NCBI GenBank assembly: GCA_029573975.1
Contig: JAKQBU010000209.1
Coordinates: 1-6,423, forward strand
DNA length: 6,423 nt
Source of the DNA: Planctomycetota bacterium
Lineage (GTDB): Bacteria; Planctomycetota; Phycisphaerae; Sedimentisphaerales; SM23-30
Direction of reading: 5' to 3'
Under the pieces are notes generated by a model, which saw only the letters and a list, made by a program, of their open reading frames with translations, was not told where the DNA came from and made no database searches. The translations under genes were made by a program, and so were the position numbers. Below, in pieces: positions 5,809-6,423 of this stretch (its first letter is position 1; each line of letters opens with the position of its first letter).

Positions 5809-6423
5809 ATGGATACTCCAACGATGGAATTATCGTCTTTTCTGTCCGGCAAAGAGAGTTTGACGGAAGAGCAGTTACAACAACTGATTGTGAAGGTGCG
5901 CAGCGGCGCGCGGAATCGGGAACAATTTCAGGAGCAGATGCAGGCGATGGTCCAGCAGCACGGCAAGCAATGGGAGAAGGATTCCCTGCAGGCGGGCAAG
6001 GTGGGTCAGGGGTATTTTGCGTTGGGGGAGTATGCCGAGGCGCAGAAGTGGCTGAGCAAGTCGGGCACGAGCAAGCAGAGCTGTTATTTGCGGGCCTGCT
6101 GTCTGCGGTCGCTACAGGATTATGACGGGGCGATCAAGGAATTCGAGCAGGCGGAGAGCAAGGGGTACGACAGTTTTGAGACGGCCATGTTGGTGGTGGA
6201 TTGCTGCCGGCGGAAAGGGGATCTGGAGGGAGCGCAGGATCGCCTGAAGCGGATCTCACGGGTGGGGGAGCTGCGAGCCGAGTATCACTATCAGATGGGG
6301 AAGCTGAAAGATGCCAACGGGAAGCACGAGGAAGCGATGGAGGAATACGAACAGGCGATCAAGCTGGACAGCCGCCATGCCAACGCGATTTTTTCGCTGG
6401 CCTTTTCCTATGATCTGTACGGG
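5809..6423 (+). CDS. Tetratricopeptide repeat protein, 3' end outside the window
   Basis: The frame is open from the ATG at 5809 to the window end, giving the first 205 residues. There is no signal peptide or membrane segment, so the protein is probably cytoplasmic. After a helical, Gln-rich N-terminal part (residues 1-60) come TPR-type helix pairs. The first is about 63-88 (GYFALGEYAEAQKWL), the second 91-121 (DYDGAIKEFEQAESKGY), the third 122-152 (KGDLEGAQDRL) and the fourth 157-190 (GKHEEAMEEYEQAIKLDSRH). A fifth begins at 191. TPRs bind partner proteins. From memory, a planctomycetal family with this N-terminal layout carries an RNA polymerase alpha-CTD-like domain at its C-terminus. That part would lie beyond 6423, so this is a guess. 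It has its own promoter, divergent from the kinase gene. Confidence 0.92.
   Translation, partial: MDTPTMELSSFLSGKESLTEEQLQQLIVKVRSGARNREQFQEQMQAMVQQHGKQWEKDSLQAGKVGQGYFALGEYAEAQKWLSKSGTSKQSCYLRACCLRSLQDYDGAIKEFEQAESKGYDSFETAMLVVDCCRRKGDLEGAQDRLKRISRVGELRAEYHYQMGKLKDANGKHEEAMEEYEQAIKLDSRHANAIFSLAFSYDLYG

Noticed and set aside
5625..5852. 75-codon minus-strand ORF
   Set aside because: It covers the TPR promoter and start and shows no motif. The TPR gene and its promoter explain the region better.

Overview
The window looks like chromosomal DNA from a Gram-negative-type bacterium, most likely of the PVC superphylum (Planctomycetes/Phycisphaerae, with Lentisphaerae or Verrucomicrobia as alternatives). 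Three points support this. There is a Kdo-8-phosphate synthase gene, so the cell probably makes LPS. There is a large secreted DUF4838 carbohydrate-active protein, a family strongly expanded in those phyla. There is also a TPR protein whose N-terminal layout resembles a planctomycetal family. The phylum assignment is inference from gene content, because no rRNA or marker gene is present.

Layout: positions 1-657 hold no convincing gene, but contain a run of short hairpins (191-406), repeated TTGCGC words and AT-rich sequence. A 17-codon ORF with a very good Shine-Dalgarno sequence follows (658-711). It runs into an array of imperfect direct repeats with the core GGATAA (about 686-841), which ends just before the DUF4838 gene (857-3424, +). 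That gene converges on kdsA (3445-4278, -), with only 20 bases between the stop codons. Upstream of kdsA is a 245-bp MITE-like element with perfect 16-bp terminal inverted repeats and TTAA on both sides (4371-4623). It sits exactly on the stop codon of a lipid/diacylglycerol kinase gene (4620-5564, -). A 244-bp divergent intergenic region with a good sigma70-like promoter then leads into a TPR gene (5809 onward, +) that is cut by the window end.

How the genes relate: kdsA (LPS inner-core sugar) and the YegS/DagK-type kinase (lipid phosphorylation) share a strand and both concern the cell envelope. If the MITE-like element is removed in thought, they lie about 92 bases apart, so they may once have been co-transcribed. 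The DUF4838 protein is probably an exported glycan-active enzyme and acts independently. No multi-gene defence or mobile system with its own machinery is visible. The most unusual signals are non-coding: the repeat array, the MITE-like element and the hairpin-rich leader. Plus-strand genes favour G-ending codons and minus-strand genes favour C-ending codons, which indicates a strong strand-wide G/C skew.
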